Shown piece by piece: positions 18,038 to 26,091 of a stretch of 64,000 nucleotides of DNA. Location: NCBI RefSeq assembly GCF_043194295.1, contig NZ_JBAFVK010000012.1; one strand, given 5' to 3'. Position numbers and translations under genes: made by a program. Position 1 is the first letter of the stretch, and each line of letters starts with the position of its first letter. The DNA is from Xanthobacter autotrophicus (GTDB taxonomy: Bacteria; Pseudomonadota; Alphaproteobacteria; Rhizobiales; Xanthobacteraceae). The notes below the pieces were generated by a model, which was not told where the DNA came from, ran no database searches, and saw only the letters and a list, made by a program, of their open reading frames with translations.

Positions 18038-19508
18038 ACCCGCCCCTGGCACCAAACGGGAGCTTCGCCCCAAGGACCGCGGCACGGACCGCGGCACCGA
18101 CCGCTCCTGGCCCCGCTTCGGCATCGCCGCGCGTATCGCGGTCATCGTGGTCGGCGCACTGGTGGCGGTGCAGGTGCTGATGTTGGTGGCCTATATCACC
18201 GAGCGCCGCAGCGCCGCCCCCCTCGGCCCCTTCGTGCCCATGCTGCAGCGGGTGGCGGCGCTGGCCCAGCTCCTTGGCGAGGTGAGCCCCAGCCAGCGCG
18301 ACCTCGCCTTGCGCGCCACCACCGTGTCCGGATTCGCGCCGGTCTATGGGGTCGAGCGCCCGCAGGTGGAGACGCCGGCCTATCTCGGTTTTGCCGCGGC
18401 CCGGATCCGCCAGCTCATGGGCGGCCCGCCGGATCGTTTTGTGGCACTGGCTCTCATCGGCGGGGAGGCAGCGGGGCTCGGCAGGGTGGAGCGCCTGCGG
18501 GACCTGCGCGGGGCGCGGCTCCGGGTGGTGGTGGCGCTCGATGGCGGCGGCTATCTCGACGTGCTGGCGGGCGGTGACCTGACGGTTCGCCTGCTCGGCC
18601 TGCCGGTGGGGCTGATCGCCGGCATCCTCGGCTTCCTCGTGGCGCTGGTCGCTCTGTTCGCCGTGCGGCGGGAGACGCGCCCGCTTTCCGATCTTGCCGC
18701 GGTGGTCGAACGCTTCGGCGCGCGGCTGGAGCCGCTGGAGGTGCCCGAGCGCGGCGCGCCGGACGTGCGGCTCGTCATCCGCGCGGTGAACGCCATGCAG
18801 GCGCGCATCGCCGAGCTGGTGCGCATGCGCACGCTGGTGCTCGGCGCCATCAGTCACGATCTGCGCACCTATCTCACCCGGCTGCGGCTGCGGCTGGAGC
18901 TGCTGCCGCCGGGGCCGCAGGTGGAGAAGGCGCAGGCCGACCTCGCGGGGATGCAGGCGCTGGTGGACGACGCCCTTGCCTTCGCCCGCGCCACCTTTGC
19001 GCCGGCCTCAGGCGAGCGGGTGGATCTTTCCGCGCTCGCCCGCGACGAATATGAAGCCCATCTTGCTGAGGGAGGCGCGGTGAGCTTGTCCGACGCCGAT
19101 GGCCCCCTGCTGGTGGATGGCACGCGCGGGGCGCTGGCGCGGGTGCTGGCCAATCTCGTAGGCAACGCCCTGGCCTATGGTCAGTGCGCCGACATCACGC
19201 TGCTCGATCTCGGCGACCAGGTGGAACTGCGCGTGGACGATCGCGGACCGGGCATTCCGCCGGCCGAGCGGGCGAGCGTGTTCGAGCCCTTCTACCGGGT
19301 GGAGCCCTCGCGCAGCCGGGAGAGCGGCGGGGCGGGGCTCGGTCTCACCATCGTGCGGCAGATCGTGGAGGGGCACGGCGGCGAGGTCGTCATCGCCGAC
19401 CGCCCCGGCGGCGGCGCCCGCCTGCGGGTGCTGCTGCCGAAGACGGGTGTCGGCGCTCAGTCGGCCAGCGCCGCTTCCACCCCCGCCGCGACGGCGAAGA
19501 GGGATTGA
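18021..19508 (+). CDS. Membrane sensor histidine kinase (EnvZ-like)
   Basis: A 495-residue kinase, partner of the upstream response regulator. TM1 about 35-58; periplasmic region about 60-190; TM2 about 195-213; HAMP about 215-268; phospho-acceptor His in LGAISHDLRTYLTRLRLRLE (about 277); HATPase region with LANLVGNALAYG (N box), DDRGPGIP (G1) and SGGAGLGLTIVRQIVEGHGG (G2). The ATG at 18021 lies inside the regulator's last codons; an in-frame ATG eight codons upstream is possible. The final 52 bases overlap, on the opposite strand, the end of the amidase gene. Confidence 0.94.
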   Translation: MSAPSEPAPGTKRELRPKDRGTDRGTDRSWPRFGIAARIAVIVVGALVAVQVLMLVAYITERRSAAPLGPFVPMLQRVAALAQLLGEVSPSQRDLALRATTVSGFAPVYGVERPQVETPAYLGFAAARIRQLMGGPPDRFVALALIGGEAAGLGRVERLRDLRGARLRVVVALDGGGYLDVLAGGDLTVRLLGLPVGLIAGILGFLVALVALFAVRRETRPLSDLAAVVERFGARLEPLEVPERGAPDVRLVIRAVNAMQARIAELVRMRTLVLGAISHDLRTYLTRLRLRLELLPPGPQVEKAQADLAGMQALVDDALAFARATFAPASGERVDLSALARDEYEAHLAEGGAVSLSDADGPLLVDGTRGALARVLANLVGNALAYGQCADITLLDLGDQVELRVDDRGPGIPPAERASVFEPFYRVEPSRSRESGGAGLGLTIVRQIVEGHGGEVVIADRPGGGARLRVLLPKTGVGAQSASAASTPAATAKRD

Positions 19509-20800
19509 TCGGTCCCCGGCGCGCCGGCCAGCATCAGGCCCACCGGCGCGCCGGGGAGGGGCAGGGAGATGGCGCAGCCGTCGATCATGTTGATGAGGGT
19601 GGGGTTGCGCAGGGCCAGCAGGTTGGCGCGGCCATAGGCGTCGTCGTCGGTGGCGAGATCGGCGATCTTCGGCGGCAGGATGGCCACCGTGGGCATCACC
19701 AGCGCGTCGAAGCCTGCGAGCCGCGCAGCGGCCCGCGCAACCAGCGCCCGGCGCGCGGCTACCAGCTCCACGTAATCGGCGGCGGACTGCTCCGCCCCGC
19801 GCTTGATGCGGCCGGCGACGCGCGGGTCGTAGGCGTCGGCCTTCTCCGCCAGCAGGCGGCGGTGCACCGCATAGCTCTCCGCCGCCGAGAAGCCGCCCTT
19901 GGCGTTGATGGTGGCCACTTCGCCGAATTCCGGGAAGGGGGCGGAGACGATGTGCGCGCCGGCCCGCGCCAGCGCCTCCACCGCCGCCTCGAAGGCTTTC
20001 GCCACCTCGGGATCGAGCCCGTCCAGCGCCACGGTGGTGGGCACCAGCAGGCGCAGCCCCTTGACGGGGCGCACCGCCAGCGGCGCCGGCTCGACGCCTG
20101 CGAGGATAGCGTCCAGCGCCGCGCAGCAGGCCACCGAGCGGGCGATGGGGCCGATGGAATCCAGCGTCGTGGAGAGCGGGAAGGCGCCCTCGCGCGGCAC
20201 CCGGCTGGCAGTGGGCTTGTAGCCGGTGATGCCGCAGAAGGCGGCCGGGATGCGGCAGGAGCCGCCGGTATCGGTGCCCAGCGCCGCGTGGGCCATGCCG
20301 TCCGCCACCGCCACCGCCCCGCCGGAGCTGGAGCCGCCGGAGACGCGGCCACCCTCAGCCCGCTCGAACGGGGCGCGCGGGTGGCCATAATGCGGGTTCA
20401 TGCCGAGGCCGGAATAGGCGAACTCGGTCATGGTGTTGCGGCCGAGGAGGACGAACCCCGCCCGGCGCAGGCGCGCAATCGCCGGGGCATCCGCCGTGGC
20501 CGGGGCATTGTCCTTCAGCACCTTGGAGCCGGCCGCGGTGACCTCGCCGGCCACGTCGAACAGGTCCTTCACCGAAATGGGGATGCCGGCGAAAGGCGAG
20601 GGTGCCGCCCCCGCCTGCCGCAGGTCGTCCTGCGCCTGCGCCGCCTTCAGCGCGCCCTCCCGGTTCACGCTGACGAAGGCGCGGGGGCCTTCGCCGTCGG
20701 GGTCCGCGATGCGATCGAGGCAGGCTTCCGCCAGGGCCCGCGCCGTGGTGCGCCCGGAGGCGAGGTCTTCGGCGAGGGCGGCAAGGGTCGGCTGGGGCAT
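19457..20800 (-). CDS. Amidase-signature family hydrolase
   Basis: A 447-residue amidase. The Ser-cisSer-Lys triad is present: K78 in GIPISVKDLFD, the Ser run in GGRVSGGSSSGGAVAVADG (157-159) and the nucleophile S181 in GTDTGGSCRIPAAFCG. It is the last gene of a probable four-gene operon (flavin reductase, HpaB-like, cupin, amidase; gaps of 21, 26 and 35 bases), suggesting that it hydrolyses an amide within one aromatic catabolic route. Being outside a GatCAB cluster, it is not the tRNA amidotransferase subunit. Its 3' end overlaps the convergent histidine kinase gene by 52 bases. Confidence 0.9.
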   Translation of the reverse strand: MPQPTLAALAEDLASGRTTARALAEACLDRIADPDGEGPRAFVSVNREGALKAAQAQDDLRQAGAAPSPFAGIPISVKDLFDVAGEVTAAGSKVLKDNAPATADAPAIARLRRAGFVLLGRNTMTEFAYSGLGMNPHYGHPRAPFERAEGGRVSGGSSSGGAVAVADGMAHAALGTDTGGSCRIPAAFCGITGYKPTASRVPREGAFPLSTTLDSIGPIARSVACCAALDAILAGVEPAPLAVRPVKGLRLLVPTTVALDGLDPEVAKAFEAAVEALARAGAHIVSAPFPEFGEVATINAKGGFSAAESYAVHRRLLAEKADAYDPRVAGRIKRGAEQSAADYVELVAARRALVARAAARLAGFDALVMPTVAILPPKIADLATDDDAYGRANLLALRNPTLINMIDGCAISLPLPGAPVGLMLAGAPGTDQSLFAVAAGVEAALAD

Positions 20801-20835
20801 GGCGAAGTCCGGGTCAGCAGAAGGGGCGGGCGGGA

Positions 20836-21216
20836 TCAGGCGGGGTCGAAATAGTGGATTTCGAGCAGTATGCAGCCCTTATCCGATTTGAACGGACCAT
20901 GGAACGCGCCCGGGGGGCGCACCGCATAGGTGAAGGGGGAGAAGCTCTCGCCGCCCTCGCCCTTGTCGTCATTGCCAACGGTGAGGTCGCCAGTGACCAG
21001 GAACACCTCTTCCCAATACTCATGCACGAACGGCTTGGTGGTGAAGACGCCCGCATCGAACTTCAGCAGGCGCGTGCGCGAGCCGCTCTTGTTCTCCTCG
21101 TCCAGCGCGCCGGAAAGGATCTTCTGCTTGATGCCTTCCGGATAGCCGGGCGGCACTTCCCAGCCGGTGGCGAGGTCGAGGGTGTGGAACTCGTCGTGGA
21201 TCTTGGTGATGGGCAT
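20836..21216 (-). CDS. Small cupin-domain protein
   Basis: A 126-residue single-domain cupin. Motif 1 is HEYWEEVFLVTGDL and motif 2 is RPPGAFHGPFKSD. Motif 1 has Tyr where the common HxH has its second His, so the metal site is non-standard, though Glu and both remaining His residues are available. It may be a dioxygenase, isomerase or ligand sensor. It is third in the HpaB operon. The start at 21216 (MPITKIHDE) is preferred over a GTG at 21246 inside the intergenic junction. Confidence 0.83.
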   Translation of the reverse strand: MPITKIHDEFHTLDLATGWEVPPGYPEGIKQKILSGALDEENKSGSRTRLLKFDAGVFTTKPFVHEYWEEVFLVTGDLTVGNDDKGEGGESFSPFTYAVRPPGAFHGPFKSDKGCILLEIHYFDPA

Positions 21217-21242
21217 GGGGGCAGTCCTGCGATGAAAGGGGA

Positions 21243-22727
21243 TCACTCGGCGGCGCGGGCGGCGGGCTGGGCCACCTCGTCGGCGAGGGAATAGGAGGAG
21301 AGCATCATGTCGAGCAGGCGCTCGGCGCCGGCCCAGTCATAGGTGCGGAAGGAGTGGTTCTTCACCACGAAGCCGGCGCCCGCATAGAACATCTCGTACT
21401 GGGCGTGGCGGGAGGCGAATTCCGAGCCCACCGCGTCCCAGGCGAGCTTGTAGAACTTCACCTTTTCTTCGGCGCTGGCGGCCGGCGACTGCTGGGTCTT
21501 GGCGATGAGGGCGGCCAGCTCCGGGTTTTGATAATCCTGCACCGAGGAGGGCAGCATGATCATGCCGCCGCCGGCCAGTTCGCGAAGGCTGGTGATGAAC
21601 TTGCCGTAGAGCTGCTGGGTCAGGGTCTGCGCCGCATAGAGGGTGTGGCGGTCGGGCACGAAATAGGGGCCGTAATAGCTGCCCTTGGCCTCCATGGCGG
21701 CCACGAAGGCATCCACCATGGCGGCCTCGGCGGCGAGCTGGCCCAAGGTCTCGCGCACTTGCGGGAAGCCGGTGGTGCCGTTCACCTCGGCGGTGCGCCG
21801 GGCGATGGCGAGCAGGAATTTCAGCTTCACCGACAGGCGGATCTGGGCCTGGTAGTTCTGGTAGACATGGGCCGGGGTGGCATGGAACTGCCGGCCGGTC
21901 ATGGCGATGTCGCCGGCGATGAAGACGCGGTCCCACGGCACCTTCACGTCGTCGAAATACAGCACAGCGTCATTCTCGTCGAAGCGGCTCGACAGGGGAT
22001 TGTCGAACACCGACGGGGCGCCCGCCTCATAGGACTTGCGCGACAGGATCTTCAGGCCCCTGGTATTCATGGGAATGGCGAAGGAGAGGGCATAGGCCTC
22101 CTCGCCCTTCTGCAGCGGCTGGATGCAGGTGACGAACACTTCGTTGGCCATGATGCCGCCGGTGGCCAGCATCTTGGCCCCGCGCACGGTGATGCCCGAA
22201 GTATCCTCGTCCACGATGGCGGCGGAGAGGAACGGGTCGGCCTGCTCGGCCGCGTTCTTGGAGCGGTCGGCCTGCGGGTTGATGATGACGTAGGTGAGAT
22301 AAAGATCGTTGTCGCGGGCGTGGCGATAGTAGTCGCCAAGCGCCCGGGCGCGGGCCGGGTCGTACAGCTCGAACTGGTCGAGGCCCATGTACATGCCGGA
22401 GATGCAGGACGCCACATGGTCCGGCGCGCGGCCGAGGAAGCCGGCGTGCAGCTCGGTCCAGGCCTCAAGGCCCCGGCGGCGGGTCTTCAGCTCGTCATAG
22501 CTGGTAGGCAACTGCCAGATGCGGTTGGCGAGCGTGCCGGTGTCGGTCTCGAAGGTCATCAGCGCGCGGTTGTCCGGCGCGCTGTGGAAGTCGAACATGC
22601 GCCCCACCGAGGCCACCGCGCGGCGGAAGGCGGGGTGGGCGGTGGCGTCGGAAATCTTCTGGCCGTCGAGGAAGATCTCGCGGCCGTCCCTGAGGCTGGC
22701 GATATGGGCGCTGCCGGTCTTGATCAT
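21243..22727 (-). CDS. HpaB-type flavin-dependent aromatic monooxygenase, oxygenase component
   Basis: A 494-residue member of the 4-hydroxyphenylacetate 3-monooxygenase (HpaB/PvcC) group, which ortho-hydroxylates phenols with FADH2 and O2. Recognisable segments: SLRDGREIFLDGQKI at the N-terminus, CISGMYMGLDQFELYDP, LTYVIINPQADRSK, ITVRGAKMLATGGIMANEVFV (the flavin-binding beta-barrel of the acyl-CoA dehydrogenase-like fold) and YFDDVKVPWDRVF. The reductase partner is encoded 21 bases upstream. The actual phenol is uncertain; the operon has an amidase and a cupin instead of the homoprotocatechuate genes usually beside hpaB. Confidence 0.92.
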   Translation of the reverse strand: MIKTGSAHIASLRDGREIFLDGQKISDATAHPAFRRAVASVGRMFDFHSAPDNRALMTFETDTGTLANRIWQLPTSYDELKTRRRGLEAWTELHAGFLGRAPDHVASCISGMYMGLDQFELYDPARARALGDYYRHARDNDLYLTYVIINPQADRSKNAAEQADPFLSAAIVDEDTSGITVRGAKMLATGGIMANEVFVTCIQPLQKGEEAYALSFAIPMNTRGLKILSRKSYEAGAPSVFDNPLSSRFDENDAVLYFDDVKVPWDRVFIAGDIAMTGRQFHATPAHVYQNYQAQIRLSVKLKFLLAIARRTAEVNGTTGFPQVRETLGQLAAEAAMVDAFVAAMEAKGSYYGPYFVPDRHTLYAAQTLTQQLYGKFITSLRELAGGGMIMLPSSVQDYQNPELAALIAKTQQSPAASAEEKVKFYKLAWDAVGSEFASRHAQYEMFYAGAGFVVKNHSFRTYDWAGAERLLDMMLSSYSLADEVAQPAARAAE

Positions 22728-22748
22728 GGCTGGTGCTCCGGAAGGGGG

Positions 22749-23255
22749 TCAGGACGCGATGGCCGAAAGGCTGCGATAGCGTCCGGCATGGAAGACGAGG
22801 GGGGCCGCCTCGGGCTCGCAGCGGTGTGCGAGGACGCGGGCGATGAAGATCTCGTGGTCGCCGCCGTCATGGATGGCGTGGGGCGCGCATTCCAGATGCG
22901 CCGCCGCCTCCGCGATCAGCGGCGCGCCGCCGGCCCCCCGCAGGTGCGCCACCCCGGCCCATTTCTCCCCCTGCGCGCGGGCGAAGCGGCCGGAGAGATC
23001 CTGCTGGTGGTGGGCCAGCACGGAGATGCCGTAGGCGCGCGCGGACTTCAGCGCGGGCAGGGACAGGGCGGCCCGCGCCACCGAGAACAGCACCAGCGGC
23101 GGATCGAGGGACACCGCGTTGAACGAACTCATGGTCATGCCGACGAGGGTGCCGTCCTCGCCCTCGGCGGCGACGATGGCGACGCCGGTGGCGAAGGCGC
23201 CGAGGGTGCACCGGAAGGCGCGGGTGTCGAAGGGGTCTGCTGGGATGGCCGACAT
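22749..23255 (-). CDS. HpaC-type flavin reductase
   Basis: A 168-residue flavin-reductase-like protein that supplies FADH2/FMNH2 to the monooxygenase. Marks: FRCTLGAFATGVAIVAA, GMTMSSFNAVSLDPPLVLFSVAR (flavin-binding), FARAQGEKWAGV, LECAPHAIHDGGDHEIFIARV with the family GDH motif. It is first gene of the operon and divergent from a MarR regulator. A perfect palindrome at 23276-23294 lies 21-39 bases upstream of its ATG, in position to repress transcription. Confidence 0.93.
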   Translation of the reverse strand: MSAIPADPFDTRAFRCTLGAFATGVAIVAAEGEDGTLVGMTMSSFNAVSLDPPLVLFSVARAALSLPALKSARAYGISVLAHHQQDLSGRFARAQGEKWAGVAHLRGAGGAPLIAEAAAHLECAPHAIHDGGDHEIFIARVLAHRCEPEAAPLVFHAGRYRSLSAIAS

Positions 23256-23275
23256 GGGGCAATGTCCGCTTCAAT

Positions 23276-23294
23276 TAGCTTTGTAACAAAGCTA
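23276..23294. promoter_or_regulatory. Perfect palindrome, likely MarR operator between divergent genes
   Basis: TAGCTTTG-TAA-CAAAGCTA, 8-bp perfect arms with a 3-base centre. It is AT-rich compared with its surroundings and lies just upstream of the flavin-reductase start. It is a good candidate for the binding site of the divergently encoded MarR protein at 23452-24039, controlling the HpaB operon and possibly itself. Confidence 0.8.
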
Positions 23295-23451
23295 TTATGA
23301 AGAGGCGATAGACGTCAAGCCGATTCCGCGCCTATGAAGCGCGAACACGATACGTCTGCGTCGGGGCAAGGCGGGTCGGGACCCGGCGGTTCAGGGATTG
23401 CGCCCGCCGTCCGATCCGCGCCCGCCGCCGGCCCGGCTAGGGAGCGCCCGC

Positions 23452-24039
23452 ATGCCGCAATCCACGTCCAAAGTCCGTCGGCGACTGCCTTTGACCGCGT
23501 CCCGCGCCGCCCTGCTCGTGAACGGGTCGGATCTCGAATTCCGCGAGATGGTGCACAACATGCTGGCGTTCGCCGCCGCCCTGCAGGAGGTGCGCAACCG
23601 GCTCGGCGGCCTCATCGGGCTGTCGGGCACCCAATACACCATCCTCAATTCCATCGCCCGGCTCAGCCGGGGCACGCCGGAACTGGGGGTGAACGCGCTG
23701 GCGGAACACCTGCACCTGTCGGGGGCGTTCGTGACCATCGAGGTCAACAAGCTGGTGCAGGCCGGCCTCGTCACCAAGGTGCCGAACCCGGATGACCGCC
23801 GCCGCGTGGTGCTGGCGGTGACCGTGGAGGCCGAGCGCCGCCTCGCCGAGCTGACGCGCGTTCAGGTGCCGGCCAACGACGCTTTGTTCGAGCCGCTCTC
23901 GGCGGCCGATTTCAAGGCGCTGCGCGCCATCATCGCCAAGCTCGCCGGCACCGGTGAGCGCACCCTTCGGCTCATCGAATATCTCGCGCCCAAGGGCACG
24001 CTGGACGATGTCGCCGACCACCTGCCGCCGGTGGTGTAA
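23452..24039 (+). CDS. MarR-family transcriptional regulator of the HpaB-type operon
   Basis: A 195-residue MarR protein. The wHTH spans about 65-135: LSGTQYTILNSIARLS, LGVNALAEHLHLSGAFVTIEVNKLVQAGLV (helix-turn-helix), then the wing KVPNPDDRRRVVLAVT with the conserved DRR. Helices on both ends form the dimer. The ATG at 23452 has GGGAG eight bases upstream. It is divergent from the flavin reductase-monooxygenase-cupin-amidase operon with a palindrome between, so it probably senses the phenolic substrate and relieves repression. Confidence 0.92.
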   Translation: MPQSTSKVRRRLPLTASRAALLVNGSDLEFREMVHNMLAFAAALQEVRNRLGGLIGLSGTQYTILNSIARLSRGTPELGVNALAEHLHLSGAFVTIEVNKLVQAGLVTKVPNPDDRRRVVLAVTVEAERRLAELTRVQVPANDALFEPLSAADFKALRAIIAKLAGTGERTLRLIEYLAPKGTLDDVADHLPPVV

Positions 24040-24145
24040 GGGGCTGCGATCCGGAAGCTGGAAAACCGGCCGGACGGCGACTCATACCATCGGCCCCGGT
24101 GTTCGACCGATGCCAGGTGGGTCCGCTCGAACGCCGCGCGGGCTT

Positions 24146-24184
24146 GACCATTGACCCTTGAGCAAAGCTCACGGGGCAATGGTC
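24146..24184. terminator. Hairpin between convergent MarR and ABC-transporter genes
   Basis: Outer arms GACCATTG / CAATGGTC (24146-24153, 24177-24184) enclose a second stem TGAGC / GCTCA around AAA. It ends one base before the stop codon of the ABC ATPase gene. It could act as a bidirectional transcript end, but lacks a T-run. Confidence 0.55.
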
Positions 24185-24925
24185 TCACACCTGCAGCCGC
24201 GCCTTCATGGCGCCGCCGGGGCGGACTTCCACCACGCGGCCGTCGCTCATCTCCACGATGCGGTCGAAGATGTCGGACCAGCGCGGATCGTGGGTGACCA
24301 CGCACACCGCCACCCGGTGCACGTCGGCGAGCGTGCGGAACACCTCCATCACCTGCCGTCCGCGCGAGCCGTCCAGCGCCGCCGTGGGCTCGTCCGCCAG
24401 CAGCATGACGGGATCGTTGGCGAGCGCCCTCGCGATGGACACGCGCTGCTGCTCGCCGCCGGACAATTGGGAGGGGTAATTGTTCTCCCGGTGGTCGAGG
24501 CCGAACTGGGCCAGAAGCTCCCGCGCCCGCGCCTTCGCCTGCTTGGGCCGCACGTCGTTGATCTCAAGGGCGATCTGCACATTCTCCACCGCGGTGAGGA
24601 AGGGGATCAGGTTCGCCTTCTGGAAGATGAAGCCCACATGGGTGCGGCGGAAGTCGCGCAAATTGTTGAGGCGGGTCGCGGCGTTGGCGATCGGCTGGTC
24701 GCGGAAGTGCACGGTGCCGTTGGTGGGCGGCTCCAGCAGGCCGGCGATCATCAGGAAGGTGGTCTTGCCTGATCCGGACGGGCCGACGATGCCGGTCAGC
24801 TCGCCGGATTTCAGCGCCAGCGTCATGTCGGTAAGAGCGCGCACCTCGTTGGCCCCGGAAAGGTAGGTCTTCGAGGCGTTGCGCACCTCCATCACCACAT
24901 GGCTGGGCCAGAATTGAGCGGTCAC
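24185..24925 (-). CDS. DevA-type ABC transporter ATPase
   Basis: A 246-residue nucleotide-binding subunit of the DevBCA/MacB-like class. Walker A GPSGSGKTT, Q-loop FIFQKANLIPFLTA, signature LSGGEQQRVSIARAL, Walker B VMLLADEPTAALD and His in VVTHDPRW are all intact. The start is a GTG at 24925 whose GTGA overlaps the stop of the permease gene, with AGGAGG upstream. It is the last gene of PKS-DevB-DevC-DevA, all in one direction. It powers export of the PKS product in the proposed model. Confidence 0.93.
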   Translation of the reverse strand: MTAQFWPSHVVMEVRNASKTYLSGANEVRALTDMTLALKSGELTGIVGPSGSGKTTFLMIAGLLEPPTNGTVHFRDQPIANAATRLNNLRDFRRTHVGFIFQKANLIPFLTAVENVQIALEINDVRPKQAKARARELLAQFGLDHRENNYPSQLSGGEQQRVSIARALANDPVMLLADEPTAALDGSRGRQVMEVFRTLADVHRVAVCVVTHDPRWSDIFDRIVEMSDGRVVEVRPGGAMKARLQV

Positions 24926-26067
24926 GCCAGCACCTCCTGCGCCCGGACCTTCATGGCCCGCCGGATGGCGAACCAGCTCGCGCCAAGGCTGATCACCAGA
25001 AGCGCCCCCCCGATACCCGCGAGGTCCTCCGACACCAGAAGCACGGTGCGCGGGAAATGGGGATAGATCGTGAAGGAGATGAGCAGAGCCACCGAGAAGC
25101 CAAGCACAGCGATCCACAGGGCCTGCTGCACGATCAGGCCGATGATGACCCGGTCCCGCGCCCCGATGAGCTTCAGCAGAGCGATCTGGTTGATTTTCTC
25201 CAGGGTCAGCATGTAGATCGTGAGCGCGATGATGGAGCCCGCCACCAGAAGCGTCATGGCGGTGAAGGCGAGGATCTGCACCCGGAGGCGCCACAGCCGC
25301 CCGTCGAGCAGCATGGAGCGCTCCTCCTCCTTGGTCAGCACCTCCACGTCGCCCCAGGCCTTGATCTGGGCCTTCACCAATTGCGGGTCGGCATTGGGCT
25401 TCAGCTCCACCATCACCGCCGCCAGCGCGCCGCCGTCGCCGAGGCCCATGCGCGAGCGGCCCTTGGCCACCCGGTTCAGCAGGATGGCCTCGGAGGGCAG
25501 CACCCGGTTGATCGCCTGCGAGTCCGGGATGGTGACGAAGAACATGCCGTCGCCGCCCATGTCCACCTGGCCCTTGGTCAGGCCCACCACGGTGTAATCA
25601 TCGTGGCCGAGGCGGATCACGTCGCCCACCAGAAGGCCGGTGGTCTGGTCGGCGATGGCCTCGTAGCGGGTGGAGCGGAACAGCCTGCCGTCGATGAGCG
25701 GGATCCAGCTTCCGGAATCCTTGGGATAGTCGATGCCGGTGACGGCGAGGCGCACGCTCTTGCCGTTGATGTCGTATTGCTGGTTGTACTGGATGAAGCG
25801 GCGGGTGGCGGCCACCCCCGGCACCCCTTCCACCCGGCGGTCGAGGCTGGAGGGCACGGCGGAGGTCTCGGCGAAGGGGCCGGAGCGGCCGCCCTCCACC
25901 ACCCACAGGTCGGCGCCCACGTCGTTGATGATGAGCAGCGCCTCGTGGACGATGCCGCGATAGAGCCCGATCATGCCCATGGTCGCCCCCAACAGGAGGC
26001 CGATGCCCACCGCCGTTAGGGCGAAGCGCAGCATCGAGAACCGCATGTCCTTGAGGGCGATGTTCAT
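24922..26067 (-). CDS. DevC-type (FtsX/MacB-fold) ABC permease
   Basis: A 381-residue permease. TM1 is about 11-35 (RFALTAVGIGLLLGATMGMIGLY), then a periplasmic domain about 40-260 (ADLWVVEGGRSGPFAETS, VTGIDYPKDSGSWIP), then three TM segments near 268-290, 312-335 and 350-370. This one-plus-three layout is the DevC/MacB type that pulls substrate from the inner membrane or periplasm and passes it to a TolC duct. It is coupled to DevA by a GTGA overlap and lies 24 bases after DevB. No TolC-like gene is in the window. Confidence 0.92.
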   Translation of the reverse strand: MNIALKDMRFSMLRFALTAVGIGLLLGATMGMIGLYRGIVHEALLIINDVGADLWVVEGGRSGPFAETSAVPSSLDRRVEGVPGVAATRRFIQYNQQYDINGKSVRLAVTGIDYPKDSGSWIPLIDGRLFRSTRYEAIADQTTGLLVGDVIRLGHDDYTVVGLTKGQVDMGGDGMFFVTIPDSQAINRVLPSEAILLNRVAKGRSRMGLGDGGALAAVMVELKPNADPQLVKAQIKAWGDVEVLTKEEERSMLLDGRLWRLRVQILAFTAMTLLVAGSIIALTIYMLTLEKINQIALLKLIGARDRVIIGLIVQQALWIAVLGFSVALLISFTIYPHFPRTVLLVSEDLAGIGGALLVISLGASWFAIRRAMKVRAQEVLA

Positions 26068-26091
26068 GGGCCTCCGCCTCCGCCACCCGCC

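Noticed and set aside
24185..25294. A longer reading of the ABC ATPase gene starting at 25294
   Set aside because: The extra part lies inside the DevC permease gene and does not resemble ABC proteins; the GTGA overlap with AGGAGG at 24925 gives a normal start.
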